From contig NZ_BRLB01000020.1 of the NCBI RefSeq assembly GCF_027923465.1, positions 1 to 64,000 on the forward strand: DNA of 64,000 nt. Direction: 5' to 3'. The translations under genes were made by a program, and so were the position numbers. Under the pieces are notes generated by a model. It was given only the letters and a program-made list of their open reading frames with translations. It did not search any database and was not told the DNA's origin. This stretch comes from Vallitalea longa. GTDB taxonomy: Bacteria; Bacillota; Clostridia; Lachnospirales; Vallitaleaceae. Positions 8,914 through 17,436 of the stretch are shown in pieces (the stretch's first letter is position 1; the number at the start of each line of letters is the position of its first letter).

Positions 8914-10197
8914 ATGAAAAATATAGCATTATTCCTTTTACCTATATTATATCAAAGAGCAATAAAAGGAAAACATAATTATACAAATAATAAAAGTAGT
9001 ATAAAGAAAGAGGATAGAAATACTGACATTAGTGTAATTGAGGATAAAGATAATCATAATAAAGCAATCAAGAATATTCAGGTAATCGTTAATTGCAGTA
9101 AGGATGATAAATATGAAAATGAATTGAAGAAATTAGGAAGAGTGAAATATAGATTACCAATGATCAATTCATATGTTTTAGAACTTCCAGAAAAATATGT
9201 TGGAAAACTAAACGGCATTAAAGGTGTGGAAGCTGTAGAACATGATGCGCTGATAACTGCACAAATGGATGTAGCTAGGGAAACAGTTAATACGACATGG
9301 GCAGATGTTAGAGGAGTATCTGGTAAAGGAATCGGAATTGCGGTTGTTGATACAGGTGTTTATCCTCATCAAGATTTAACTAAAACTAAAAATAAGATAG
9401 TGGGATTTAAAGATTTTGTAAACAATAAAGAATTCCCTTATGATGATAATGGACATGGCACACATGTAGCTGGAATCATCAGTGGAGATGGTTATGAAAG
9501 TAATGGTAAATATAAAGGGATAGCCGTAGAGAGCAATATAATAGGTGTAAAAGTATTAAATAAAAAAGGTTCAGGCAATATATCTGATGTTTTAGCTGGT
9601 ATACAATGGATTTTGGATAATAGGAAAAGATTTAATATTAGAATAATTAATTTATCAGTTGGGATGAAAGATATAGAAGGAGAAAAATCTGCTCTAGTAA
9701 GAGGAGTTAATGCAGCTTGGGATAGTGGATTGATTATTGTTACTGCTGCTGGCAATAATGGGCCAGAAGAAGGAACGATAACAACTCCTGGAATCAGTAG
9801 AAAAGTCATTACAGTAGGTTCTTCCGATGATGCAGAAACAGTTAAGATAATGGAAGACTTGATATCAGATTATTCAGGAAGAGGACCTACCAAAGAATGC
9901 ATAAAAAAACCTGATATCGTAGCGCCAGGGTCAAATATAATTGCATGTAGTACGGATAAAGAATATACACCAAAAGATAAATATTATCCTAACAACGATA
10001 TCGGTTATACGAAGAAAAGTGGTACTTCTATGGCAACACCTATCGTCAGTGGTTGTATTGCATTACTTTTATCTAGACATCCTGAACTAACCGGAAAAGA
10101 TGTAAAACTAAAATTAAAAGATTCTGCTATAGATCTTGGATTCTCACAGGCACATCAGGGTTGGGGACTGATAGATGTAAAAAAATTATTACAATAA
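8914..10197 (+). CDS. S8-family subtilisin-like serine protease
   Basis: 427 residues from ATG 8914, chosen because AGGTGG lies 3 bases upstream; an upstream TTG at 8869 has no such site. The catalytic triad is complete: Asp146 (VVDTGV), His181 (GHGTHVAGI) and Ser372 (SGTSMATP). The oxyanion Asn281 is in AAGNNGP. Residues about 55-115 resemble the inhibitor I9 propeptide, so self-processing is likely. The N-terminus has a short hydrophobic stretch (IALFLLPILY) but no clear signal cleavage site, so the location is uncertain. It sits amid small unknown proteins and could process them; that is inference. Confidence 0.9.
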   Translation: MKNIALFLLPILYQRAIKGKHNYTNNKSSIKKEDRNTDISVIEDKDNHNKAIKNIQVIVNCSKDDKYENELKKLGRVKYRLPMINSYVLELPEKYVGKLNGIKGVEAVEHDALITAQMDVARETVNTTWADVRGVSGKGIGIAVVDTGVYPHQDLTKTKNKIVGFKDFVNNKEFPYDDNGHGTHVAGIISGDGYESNGKYKGIAVESNIIGVKVLNKKGSGNISDVLAGIQWILDNRKRFNIRIINLSVGMKDIEGEKSALVRGVNAAWDSGLIIVTAAGNNGPEEGTITTPGISRKVITVGSSDDAETVKIMEDLISDYSGRGPTKECIKKPDIVAPGSNIIACSTDKEYTPKDKYYPNNDIGYTKKSGTSMATPIVSGCIALLLSRHPELTGKDVKLKLKDSAIDLGFSQAHQGWGLIDVKKLLQ

Positions 10198-10207
10198 GGA
10201 AGAGGAT

Positions 10208-10262
10208 ATTGTTTGTTTTACTTGGCTACTTGCAAAGTATCGGTTTGAGTAAAACAAACAAT
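10208..10262. repeat. 15-bp perfect inverted repeat with nested hairpin after the protease gene
   Basis: ATTGTTTGTTTTACT (10208-10222) is exactly complementary to 10248-10262. The 25-base loop contains a second stem, TACTT (10227-10231) with AAGTA (10235-10239). No T run follows, so it is not a standard terminator. The rest of 10263-10384 shows nothing I can assign. Confidence 0.6.
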
Positions 10263-10384
10263 AATCCCTTCAAGAACCTATTTCATATGCTTAAAAAGTA
10301 GGACTTTCCTATAAGAGAACAAAAGAGGCTATGCCTCATAAAAAATTTCAAGGAAAATAGATAGTAGAATTTTTATATTTAAAT

Positions 10385-10415
10385 AAAAAAAGTCCTAAAT
10401 TGTATTATTTAGGAC
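10385..10415 (-). terminator. Rho-independent terminator of the 10450-10632 gene
   Basis: GTCCTAAAT (10392-10400) pairs with ATTTAGGAC (10407-10415). On the minus strand the stem is followed by seven T residues (plus-strand A at 10385-10391). Confidence 0.85.
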
Positions 10416-10449
10416 AAGGTCTATTTCTATTAAGGGGGATAGAATAGGA

Positions 10450-10632
10450 TTAGTAGTTACAAGTACCGCCACCGCAAGTACCTCCGCCACAGGTGCCACC
10501 CATTCCGTTGCCGCCCATAAGCATTGACATCAACATATATAGCATCATATTATTATCCATAATTGAGCCATTTCCGTTTCCGTCACCACACATTAATAGT
10601 AAAAGTAATAGTAACATATTATTAGATTGCAT
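10450..10632 (-). CDS. Small Leu/Met/Asn/Gly-rich protein with Cys-containing GGGTC tail
   Basis: 60 residues, start at 10632 after a strong AGGAGG on the minus strand and with its own terminator. Two polar-flanked hydrophobic cassettes (NNMLLLLLLLMCGDGNGNG and DNNMMLYMLMSMLMGGNG) are followed by the Cys-containing tail GGTCGGGTCGGGTCNY. The layout clearly parallels the 8582-8770 product, so the two are probably paralogues. Function unknown. The tail could bind metal or form disulfides; this is speculation. No peptide-modifying enzymes are adjacent. Confidence 0.7.
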   Translation of the reverse strand: MQSNNMLLLLLLLMCGDGNGNGSIMDNNMMLYMLMSMLMGGNGMGGTCGGGTCGGGTCNY

Positions 10633-10821
10633 AATAGTCCTCCTTCTTGAATATATATTTTCTTACATATTCCTCAGTTTAACGTAAGTTTAATATAGTT
10701 TATGAAGAAGGGTATAAATGTGTGTTTGTATATATTTTAGTAAGTAAATCTTATTAGGAAAATTTGATAGTGAGTTGAATTTACATTAGTATATATTATA
10801 ATATTCTTAATCAAAATAAAG

Positions 10822-11013
10822 TCAATTAAAAAACATTTTCATACAATCGTTCAAAAATTCCATATCCATGTTGGGGTTATCATCATTATCAAAAATAAGG
10901 ATTAACAATATAAGCAGAAATATATCATCATCATTTTGTTCCTTTTTATAATTAGTCATAAATGGGGCTGAAATATCTTTTAATGAGTAGTAAGTATTAA
11001 TACTTTCTATCAT
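10822..11013 (-). CDS. Small protein with Asp/Asn-flanked hydrophobic stretch (63 residues)
   Basis: Start at 11013 after AAGGAT on the minus strand. A single hydrophobic run, DDDIFLLILLILIFDNDD, is flanked by acidic and Asn residues like the cassettes in the neighbouring small proteins. The rest is polar with no recognised domain. Weaker case than the two Gly-rich proteins, but placement in the same island and the shared layout support it. Confidence 0.5.
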   Translation of the reverse strand: MIESINTYYSLKDISAPFMTNYKKEQNDDDIFLLILLILIFDNDDNPNMDMEFLNDCMKMFFN

Positions 11014-11193
11014 ATAAATTATCCTTTCAATGGTTTGATACTTCTTTCATTTCCTATTACAATAATTATGTATTAAATAGGTTATTTATTCATTTACATA
11101 CTATATTAGATAGAAATATATACCAATTAAATATTAGGAGTCTATATATAAGACTAAAGCATTAGTATTAGTTGCTTTATGCCTATGAAACTA

Positions 11194-11222
11194 TTGACAT
11201 TCCAAGTACAATCGTATACAAT
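11194..11222 (+). promoter_or_regulatory. Promoter of the acn-icd operon with overlapping palindromic operator
   Basis: TTGACA (11194-11199), 17-base spacer and TACAAT (11217-11222). The minus-10 overlaps ATCGTATACAAT (11211-11222), one mismatch from the perfect palindrome ATTGTATACAAT found upstream of citrate synthase at 39101-39112. The position suits repression, most simply by the GntR/FCD regulator encoded at 14570-15256. The regulator assignment is inference. Confidence 0.65.
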
Positions 11223-11300
11223 TATACCATAATTGAATATATATAAAATTTTATGCATATATAGTAAAGTTACTTAAATAATTATCAAGGAGGAACAGCG

Positions 11301-13220
11301 ATGGGTTTGAATTTAACTCAAAAAATTATTAAAGATCATCTACTTGAAGGTGAAATGATTTCAGGTAATGAAATAGGTATAAAAATAGATCAGACATTAA
11401 CGCAAGATTCTACTGGTACTATGGCATATCTACAACTGGAAGCAATGGAAATTGATAAGGTGAAGACAAAAAGATCTGTTGCATATATTGATCATAATAT
11501 GCTCCAACAGGGATTTGAGAATGCAGATGACCATAAGTACATACAAACTGTAGCGCACAAGCACGGTGTATATTTTTCACGTCCAGGTAATGGTATATGT
11601 CACCAAGTACATTTAGAAAGATTTGGTGTACCAGGTGAGACTTTATTAGGTTCTGACAGTCATACACCGACTGGTGGAGGAATCGGTATGCTTGCTATAG
11701 GGGCAGGTGGTCTTGATGTAGCAGTAGCTATGGGAGGCGGAACATATTATATTACAATGCCAAAAGTAGTTAATGTTAAATTGACAGGTAATCTAAGACC
11801 ATTTGTTACAGCTAAGGATATAATCCTTGAAGTACTTAGAATAATGACTGTAAAAGGTGGAGTAGGTAAAGTTATAGAATATACTGGAGATGGTGTCAGT
11901 ACACTTAGTGTTCCAGAAAGAGCGACTATAACTAATATGGGTGCAGAATTAGGTGCTACCACTTCAATTTTTCAAAGTGATGAAGTAACACATTCGTTCC
12001 TAAAAGCACAAGATAGAGATGAACTATGGAAAGAATTAAAAGCTGACAGTGATGCTGTTTATGATGAAACTATAAATATTGATTTAAATGAATTAGAACC
12101 TCTTTTAGCTATGCCTCATAGTCCAGATAATGTTGAAAAAGTAGCTAATATAGCAGGATTGAAAGTTGATCAGGTATGTATCGGAAGTTGTACTAACAGC
12201 TCATATCTTGATATGATGAAAGTATCTAAGATATTAAAAGGTAAAACAGTTAACCCTAATGTAAGTTTAGTAATTGCACCAGGTTCTAAACAAGTGCTTA
12301 ACATGTTGGCACAAAACGGTGCATTGGCAGATATGATAGCGGCAGGAGCCAGAATCCTAGAGTCAGGTTGTGGACCATGTATCGGTATGGGTCAAGCACC
12401 TGCAACAGAGGCTGTTACATTAAGAACATTTAATAGAAACTTCAAAGGACGTTGTGGAACAGTTTCAGCAGGAGCATATTTACTTAGCCCTGAAACAGCA
12501 GCTGTAAGTGCTTTAGCTGGTGAATTGACTGATCCTATGACTTGTACTACTGATATAGATGTTACTATGCCAGATAAATTTTATATAAATGACAATATGG
12601 TGGTTCCTCCTGCAGAAGATGGAAGTAAGGTAGAAGTCGTAAAAGGACCTAATATCAAGCCTTTTCCACTTAACGAAGAACTGAAAGATAACGTAGAAGG
12701 AAAAGCATTGATAATAGTTGAAGATAATATTACAACTGATCATATTATGCCTTCTAATGCAAAATTATTGCCTTTCAGATCAAATATACCTCATTTAGCA
12801 AATTATTGCTTAACACCATGTGATGAAGAATTTCCTGCTAGAGCAAAAGCTAATGGTGGAGGAATGATTGTTGGTGGAGATAATTACGGACAAGGTTCAA
12901 GTAGAGAACATGCAGCATTAGTTCCTTTGTATCTAGGTATAAAAGCTGTACTTGCTAAGAGTTTTGCAAGAATACACAAAGCTAATTTAATTAATTCAGG
13001 TATTCTTCCACTAACTTTTGCAGATATTAATGATTATGATACAATAAGTCTTAATGATGAATTGAAAATGGAAAATGTAATCGATCAAGTAAAATCAGGA
13101 AAAATCATTGTTCATAATGAATCCAAAAAACTTGATTATGAAATGAATATAGAATTATCAGATAAAGAATTGAAAATGATTCTTGCAGGTGGTAAGATCA
13201 ATTTCATTAAAAACATGTAA
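11301..13220 (+). CDS. acn: Aconitate hydratase
   Basis: 639 residues, the shorter aconitase form common in anaerobes. Likely [4Fe-4S] ligands are Cys297 (GSCTNSS) and Cys357/Cys360 (SGCGPCIGMG). The substrate-loop motif GSDSHTPTGGG is present, and the C-terminal swivel domain has DNYGQGSSREHAAL. It interconverts citrate and isocitrate. ATG follows AAGGAGG. Isocitrate dehydrogenase begins 39 bases downstream. The nearest alternative, 3-isopropylmalate dehydratase, is less likely because the two subunits are fused and isocitrate dehydrogenase follows. Confidence 0.93.
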   Translation: MGLNLTQKIIKDHLLEGEMISGNEIGIKIDQTLTQDSTGTMAYLQLEAMEIDKVKTKRSVAYIDHNMLQQGFENADDHKYIQTVAHKHGVYFSRPGNGICHQVHLERFGVPGETLLGSDSHTPTGGGIGMLAIGAGGLDVAVAMGGGTYYITMPKVVNVKLTGNLRPFVTAKDIILEVLRIMTVKGGVGKVIEYTGDGVSTLSVPERATITNMGAELGATTSIFQSDEVTHSFLKAQDRDELWKELKADSDAVYDETINIDLNELEPLLAMPHSPDNVEKVANIAGLKVDQVCIGSCTNSSYLDMMKVSKILKGKTVNPNVSLVIAPGSKQVLNMLAQNGALADMIAAGARILESGCGPCIGMGQAPATEAVTLRTFNRNFKGRCGTVSAGAYLLSPETAAVSALAGELTDPMTCTTDIDVTMPDKFYINDNMVVPPAEDGSKVEVVKGPNIKPFPLNEELKDNVEGKALIIVEDNITTDHIMPSNAKLLPFRSNIPHLANYCLTPCDEEFPARAKANGGGMIVGGDNYGQGSSREHAALVPLYLGIKAVLAKSFARIHKANLINSGILPLTFADINDYDTISLNDELKMENVIDQVKSGKIIVHNESKKLDYEMNIELSDKELKMILAGGKINFIKNM

Positions 13221-13259
13221 CATGTGTATAAAACAAACCATAAGAGAGGAATGTTAATC

Positions 13260-14402
13260 ATGGATTATATAAGCAAATTTGAACAACTCATAAAAGAGCA
13301 AAAAGCTAGAGTGAAAATGATGAAAGAACAAGGCGATTTTGTTAAGTATGACGAACTTGATACAATAGTTATTGGTGTTGTAGGTGGAGATGGAATCGGA
13401 CCAGCTATAACTGATCAGGCACATAGAGTATTGAAATATTTATTACAAGATGAAGTTAAGAATAATAAAGTAACTTTTAAAATGATTGATGGTCTTACTA
13501 TTGAGAATAGAGCTAAGGCCAATAAAGCTATACCTGATGATGTTCTAAAAGAATTAAAGCAATGTCATGTAATTTTAAAAGGACCAACTACTACTCCAAG
13601 AAAAGGAGATAAATGGCCTAATATTGAAAGTGCTAATGTTGCAATGAGGAAAGAACTTGACCTATTCGCTAATGTTCGTCCTGTTAAAGTACCTGAAAAA
13701 GGTATTGATTGGACTTTCTTCAGAGAAAATACAGAAGGTGCCTATGTTCTAGGTAGTAATGGATTTAATGTTGATGATGATATCGCAATAGATTTTAAAG
13801 TAATTACTACTGGTGGAGCAGAGCGTATCGCTAGAGCAGCTTTTGAATTTGCTAAGAAAAATGATAAGAAGAGGGTTACTATTGTAACTAAAGCTAACGT
13901 AGTTAAAACAACTGATGGTAAATTTTTAGAAATATGTAAAGAAATAGGTAAAGAATATGAAGGAATTGAAGTTGATGACTGGTATATTGATATAATGACT
14001 GCTAAATTAGTGGATGAAAAGAGAAGAACACAATTCCAAGTAATGATTCTACCTAATCTATATGGAGATATCTTGACTGATGAAGCTGCTGAATTCCAAG
14101 GTGGAGTTGGTACAGCAGGAAGTTCTAATATAGGTAAGAAATATTCTATGTTTGAAGCTATTCATGGTTCAGCACCTAGAATGGTAGAAGAAGGTAGGGA
14201 TATCTATGCAGATCCATCTAGTATCATAAGAGCAAGTGGAATGTTACTTAATCATATTGGATATCCAGAAAAAGCAGAAAAGTTATATAAGGCTCTTGAA
14301 ATATGTAATACAGAGAAAGAATATGTTATTACTGGAAGAGATACAGGAGCAACTAATGAAGAATTTACAAATTATTTAATGAAAACAATTGAAAAATTAT
14401 AG
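13260..14402 (+). CDS. icd: Isocitrate dehydrogenase (isocitrate/isopropylmalate dehydrogenase family)
   Basis: 380 residues from ATG 13260; GAGAGGA ends 9 bases upstream. Earlier starts at 13224 and 13251 are badly spaced. Family motifs are GDGIGPAIT near the N-terminus, FRENTEGAYVLGSNGF in the substrate loop, NLYGDILTDEAAEFQGGVG with the metal-binding Asp residues, and AIHGSAPRM. It would oxidise isocitrate to 2-oxoglutarate. Cofactor choice (NAD or NADP) is not decided here. Neighbouring aconitase supports isocitrate rather than isopropylmalate as substrate. Confidence 0.92.
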   Translation: MDYISKFEQLIKEQKARVKMMKEQGDFVKYDELDTIVIGVVGGDGIGPAITDQAHRVLKYLLQDEVKNNKVTFKMIDGLTIENRAKANKAIPDDVLKELKQCHVILKGPTTTPRKGDKWPNIESANVAMRKELDLFANVRPVKVPEKGIDWTFFRENTEGAYVLGSNGFNVDDDIAIDFKVITTGGAERIARAAFEFAKKNDKKRVTIVTKANVVKTTDGKFLEICKEIGKEYEGIEVDDWYIDIMTAKLVDEKRRTQFQVMILPNLYGDILTDEAAEFQGGVGTAGSSNIGKKYSMFEAIHGSAPRMVEEGRDIYADPSSIIRASGMLLNHIGYPEKAEKLYKALEICNTEKEYVITGRDTGATNEEFTNYLMKTIEKL

Positions 14403-14569
14403 ATTATGTGTATAATATATATGTTGCATACCAATTTTTATTAATACTTTACATAAATTAATTATTGTAATATTATTTAATAGAGAAATATTGTAATATA
14501 TATAGCATGCACAATTAATATTTAGTTTATATTAATAAGTGTATCCTATAAATAAGAGGAGGCACACCA

Positions 14570-15256
14570 GTGAGCGAGTATAATCTTCACGAAGAAGTAA
14601 CTGATAAATACTCTTTAAGAGGTAGAGTTTTTAACAAAATACGAGAAGATATATTAAAGGGTAGATATAAGAATAATGAACCTTTAAAGGAAACACAGAT
14701 ATCTAGAGAATTAGGAGTTAGTAGAACTCCTGTTAGAGAAGCGATAAGACAATTAGAACTAGAGGGATTAGTAACTATTATACCTAATAAAGGTGCAGTG
14801 GTTTCTGGTATTGATGCTAAAGATATACAGGATATCTATGAAATAAGGTCTTTAATTGAAGGGTTATCTGCTAGATGGGCTACTACTAACATAAATGAAG
14901 AACAACTAGAATCATTAGAAGAAATTGTATATTTATCTGAATTTCATTACAAGAAGGGACATTTAGATCAGCTTTATGAATTGGATACTAAATTTCATGA
15001 AGCTTTATACCAAGCTTCACATAGTAAAATACTAAAACATGTATTATCGGATTTCCATCATTATGTTCAGAGAATAAGAAGAGCTTCTATTTCTTCTGAG
15101 GAAAGAGCTAAAAAGTCAGTTGAAGAACATAAAGCGATTGTAGAGGCTATAAAAACAGGAGACGAAAATAAAGTAGAAGAATTGACAAATCTACATGTAA
15201 AAAATACTTTGAAAAATGTTGTAGATCACAAATTAATGGATATAATTGGAAAATAA
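14570..15256 (+). CDS. GntR-family transcriptional regulator, FCD subfamily
   Basis: 228 residues from GTG 14570 after AGAGGAGG. Residues about 15-80 are the winged HTH, with the GntR signature LGVSRTPVREAIRQLELEG. Residues about 90-215 are the FCD ligand domain, with likely metal ligands in LDTKFHEALYQ, EEHKAIVEAI and NLHVKN. FCD regulators commonly sense small carboxylates. It lies 168 bases after icd and is a strong candidate to bind the ATTGTATACAAT-type palindromes before acn and citrate synthase. No clear palindrome of this type precedes its own gene. Confidence 0.88.
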   Translation: MSEYNLHEEVTDKYSLRGRVFNKIREDILKGRYKNNEPLKETQISRELGVSRTPVREAIRQLELEGLVTIIPNKGAVVSGIDAKDIQDIYEIRSLIEGLSARWATTNINEEQLESLEEIVYLSEFHYKKGHLDQLYELDTKFHEALYQASHSKILKHVLSDFHHYVQRIRRASISSEERAKKSVEEHKAIVEAIKTGDENKVEELTNLHVKNTLKNVVDHKLMDIIGK

Positions 15257-15263
15257 TATAAAA

Positions 15264-15298
15264 GGGAGAATTACTCTACAAGTAATTCCTCCCATTTT
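15264..15298 (+). terminator. GntR gene terminator overlapping the 3' end of the ABC-F gene
   Basis: GGGAG plus AATTAC (15264-15274) pairs with GTAATT plus CTCCC (15282-15293), one-base bulge, then ATTTTTC. The right arm lies within the last codons of the convergent ABC-F gene. Confidence 0.75.
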
Positions 15299-17217
15299 TC
15301 ATATAAACTTTCCAATTGAGTATTATGATTTGTTTTTTCTTCAAGAAGTTTAGTAGCTTTTTCTGCATTGGTATAAACTTCTTCTAAGCATAATTGATCA
15401 TCGATGGAGTTTATGATTTTTTCCAGCTCATGTATTTCGGATTCGATTTTTTTGATTTGGTTATCAAGTTTACGTTTGTTAGCTTGTTGGTCTTTGCTTT
15501 TTAACCAATCTTTTTTTGTTGAGCTATTAATATTAGTATCTATTTGCTTATTATTGTTTTTGCTATTGATGCTGTTTTCTAATTCTAATAAACGTTGTTT
15601 TTCTTCCTCTTGTTTTTTTTCTGTTACATAATTATAGTTACCCAAGAAGTTATTTATTTTATCTGGAGTTAGTTCCAGTACTCTTGTGGCTATTTTGTTT
15701 ATAAAATAACGGTCATGAGATATAAAAAGAACTGTACCTGTATAATTATTTATAGCTGATTCAAGAATTTCTTTAGATATTATATCAAGATGATTAGTAG
15801 GCTCATCCAATAATAAAAAGTTAGCATTTGATAGCATGAGTTTAGCGAGAATCAATCTTCCTTTTTCTCCTCCGCTCAAACTTGATATTCTTTTGAATAC
15901 ATCTTCACCTGTAAATAAAAATGCTGCTAGTGTATTACGTATGTGTCCGGAAGTCATATTAGGATATGCATCTGAAATTTCTTCAATCAAAGTATTATTT
16001 TGATTTAGGGTAGCATGTTCTTGATCATAATAACCAATTTGTACTTTAGCTCCTAAGGATATATCACCAGTATCTTGTTTTAGTTGATGAGATATTATAC
16101 GGAACAAAGTTGTTTTTCCTGTACCGTTATCTCCAATCAGCGCAACTTTTTCACCTCTTTTGATCTGAAAAACGAGATTCGAAAAAAGATGCTTGTTATC
16201 AAAGGACTTTGATATATCTGTTGCAGTAAGGACGTCGTTTCCGCTAATTGTTCTAGGTGATAATTTAAGATGCATACTATCATTTACATATGATGGTTTA
16301 TCGATCATGTTAATTTTTTGAAGCTGTTTTTCGCGACTTTGAGCTCGTTTTATGAGTTTGTCTCTACCATGAGACCTAAGTTCACGGATAACTTCTTGTT
16401 GCCTTCTAATTTCTTTTTGTTGCTCTATATAATGTTTGGTTTGTATATCTTCATTTATTGACTTATGTTTTATATAGAAACTGTAATTACCGTTATATAT
16501 TTGTGAGTGAGTATTTTCTATCTCAATCACTTTATTTACTATTTTATCTAGAAAATAACGGTCATGAGAAATAATTATAACTGTACCTTGATAATTGCAC
16601 AAAAAGCCTTCCAGCCATTCACATGCTTTAATATCCAAATGGTTAGTCGGTTCATCTAAAAGTAATATATCAGGTTTTTCGAGAAGTATTTTTGCAAGAG
16701 CTACTCTTGTTTTTTGTCCACCTGATAAAGTGGATATGTTAGCAGAAAAGTCTTCTTCGCAAAAACCAAGTCCTTTCAAGACACCCTTTATATTACTTTT
16801 ATAGCTATATCCGTTATTGATTTCAAATGTATGCTGAAGATTAGAATATGATTTCATTAATGAATCCATGGCTTCACTATCATGACTAAGCTGAGACATT
16901 TTGATTTCTAAATCTCTTAGGGTGTTTTCCATATCAATGATATCTTTGCATGTAAGGAGCATTTCATCGTATATGGTTTTTTCTGAAGATAAAGAACTAT
17001 TTTGTGATAGATACCCAAGTTTAGTCATGCTGTTAATTATAACTTGTCCTGAATCTGCTTCTAGTTCATTTGTTATAATTTTAAATAGTGTTGATTTACC
17101 AGCTCCGTTAATACCTACTATAGCAGCTTTATCTCCTTTTTCTAACCAAAAACTTATATTATCTAGTACTGTGTTCGTTACAAATGCTTTGCATATATTT
17201 TTACATGATAAAATCAT
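15271..17217 (-). CDS. ABC-F family ATPase
   Basis: 648 residues with two ATP-binding cassettes and no membrane segments. First cassette: GINGAGKST, LSGGQKTRV, ILLLDEPTNHLD. Second: GDNGTGKTT, LSGGEKGRL, FLLLDEPTNHLD. A charged inter-domain linker with RELRSHGRDKLIKRAQSREK (about 278-297) and a C-terminal coiled coil (about 555-640) place it near YdiF/Uup-type ABC-F proteins. These bind the ribosome and ease stalled translation; some give antibiotic resistance, but that cannot be judged here. Start follows AGGAGG on the minus strand. Convergent with the GntR gene. Confidence 0.93.
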   Translation of the reverse strand: MILSCKNICKAFVTNTVLDNISFWLEKGDKAAIVGINGAGKSTLFKIITNELEADSGQVIINSMTKLGYLSQNSSLSSEKTIYDEMLLTCKDIIDMENTLRDLEIKMSQLSHDSEAMDSLMKSYSNLQHTFEINNGYSYKSNIKGVLKGLGFCEEDFSANISTLSGGQKTRVALAKILLEKPDILLLDEPTNHLDIKACEWLEGFLCNYQGTVIIISHDRYFLDKIVNKVIEIENTHSQIYNGNYSFYIKHKSINEDIQTKHYIEQQKEIRRQQEVIRELRSHGRDKLIKRAQSREKQLQKINMIDKPSYVNDSMHLKLSPRTISGNDVLTATDISKSFDNKHLFSNLVFQIKRGEKVALIGDNGTGKTTLFRIISHQLKQDTGDISLGAKVQIGYYDQEHATLNQNNTLIEEISDAYPNMTSGHIRNTLAAFLFTGEDVFKRISSLSGGEKGRLILAKLMLSNANFLLLDEPTNHLDIISKEILESAINNYTGTVLFISHDRYFINKIATRVLELTPDKINNFLGNYNYVTEKKQEEEKQRLLELENSINSKNNNKQIDTNINSSTKKDWLKSKDQQANKRKLDNQIKKIESEIHELEKIINSIDDQLCLEEVYTNAEKATKLLEEKTNHNTQLESLYEKWEELLVE

Positions 17218-17436
17218 AGTTACCTCCTATAAATAATAAAATTACCATACTATGATACCATTAATCATTGGTTTTGAAAAGTTTATAGGTTAATATTACG
17301 TTATTTTGGTTAGTATATAGATGATAATAAAAGTTTAGTTTATTTTATCTTACTAGTTTATTTTATTTACATAAGAATAAAATTCTTTTGGACAACATAT
17401 ATATGATAAAAGAACTTTTCTAAAGGGGATGATGAC

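Noticed and set aside
10450-10632. Possible ribosomally made modified peptide (GGTCGGGTCGGGTC tail)
   Set aside because: No radical-SAM, dehydratase, cyclodehydratase or peptide exporter gene is nearby, and the leader is not recognisable.
10493-10687. Plus-strand ORF opposite the Gly-rich small protein
   Set aside because: Pro/Ser/Ile-rich mirror of the repetitive minus-strand gene, with no ribosome site.
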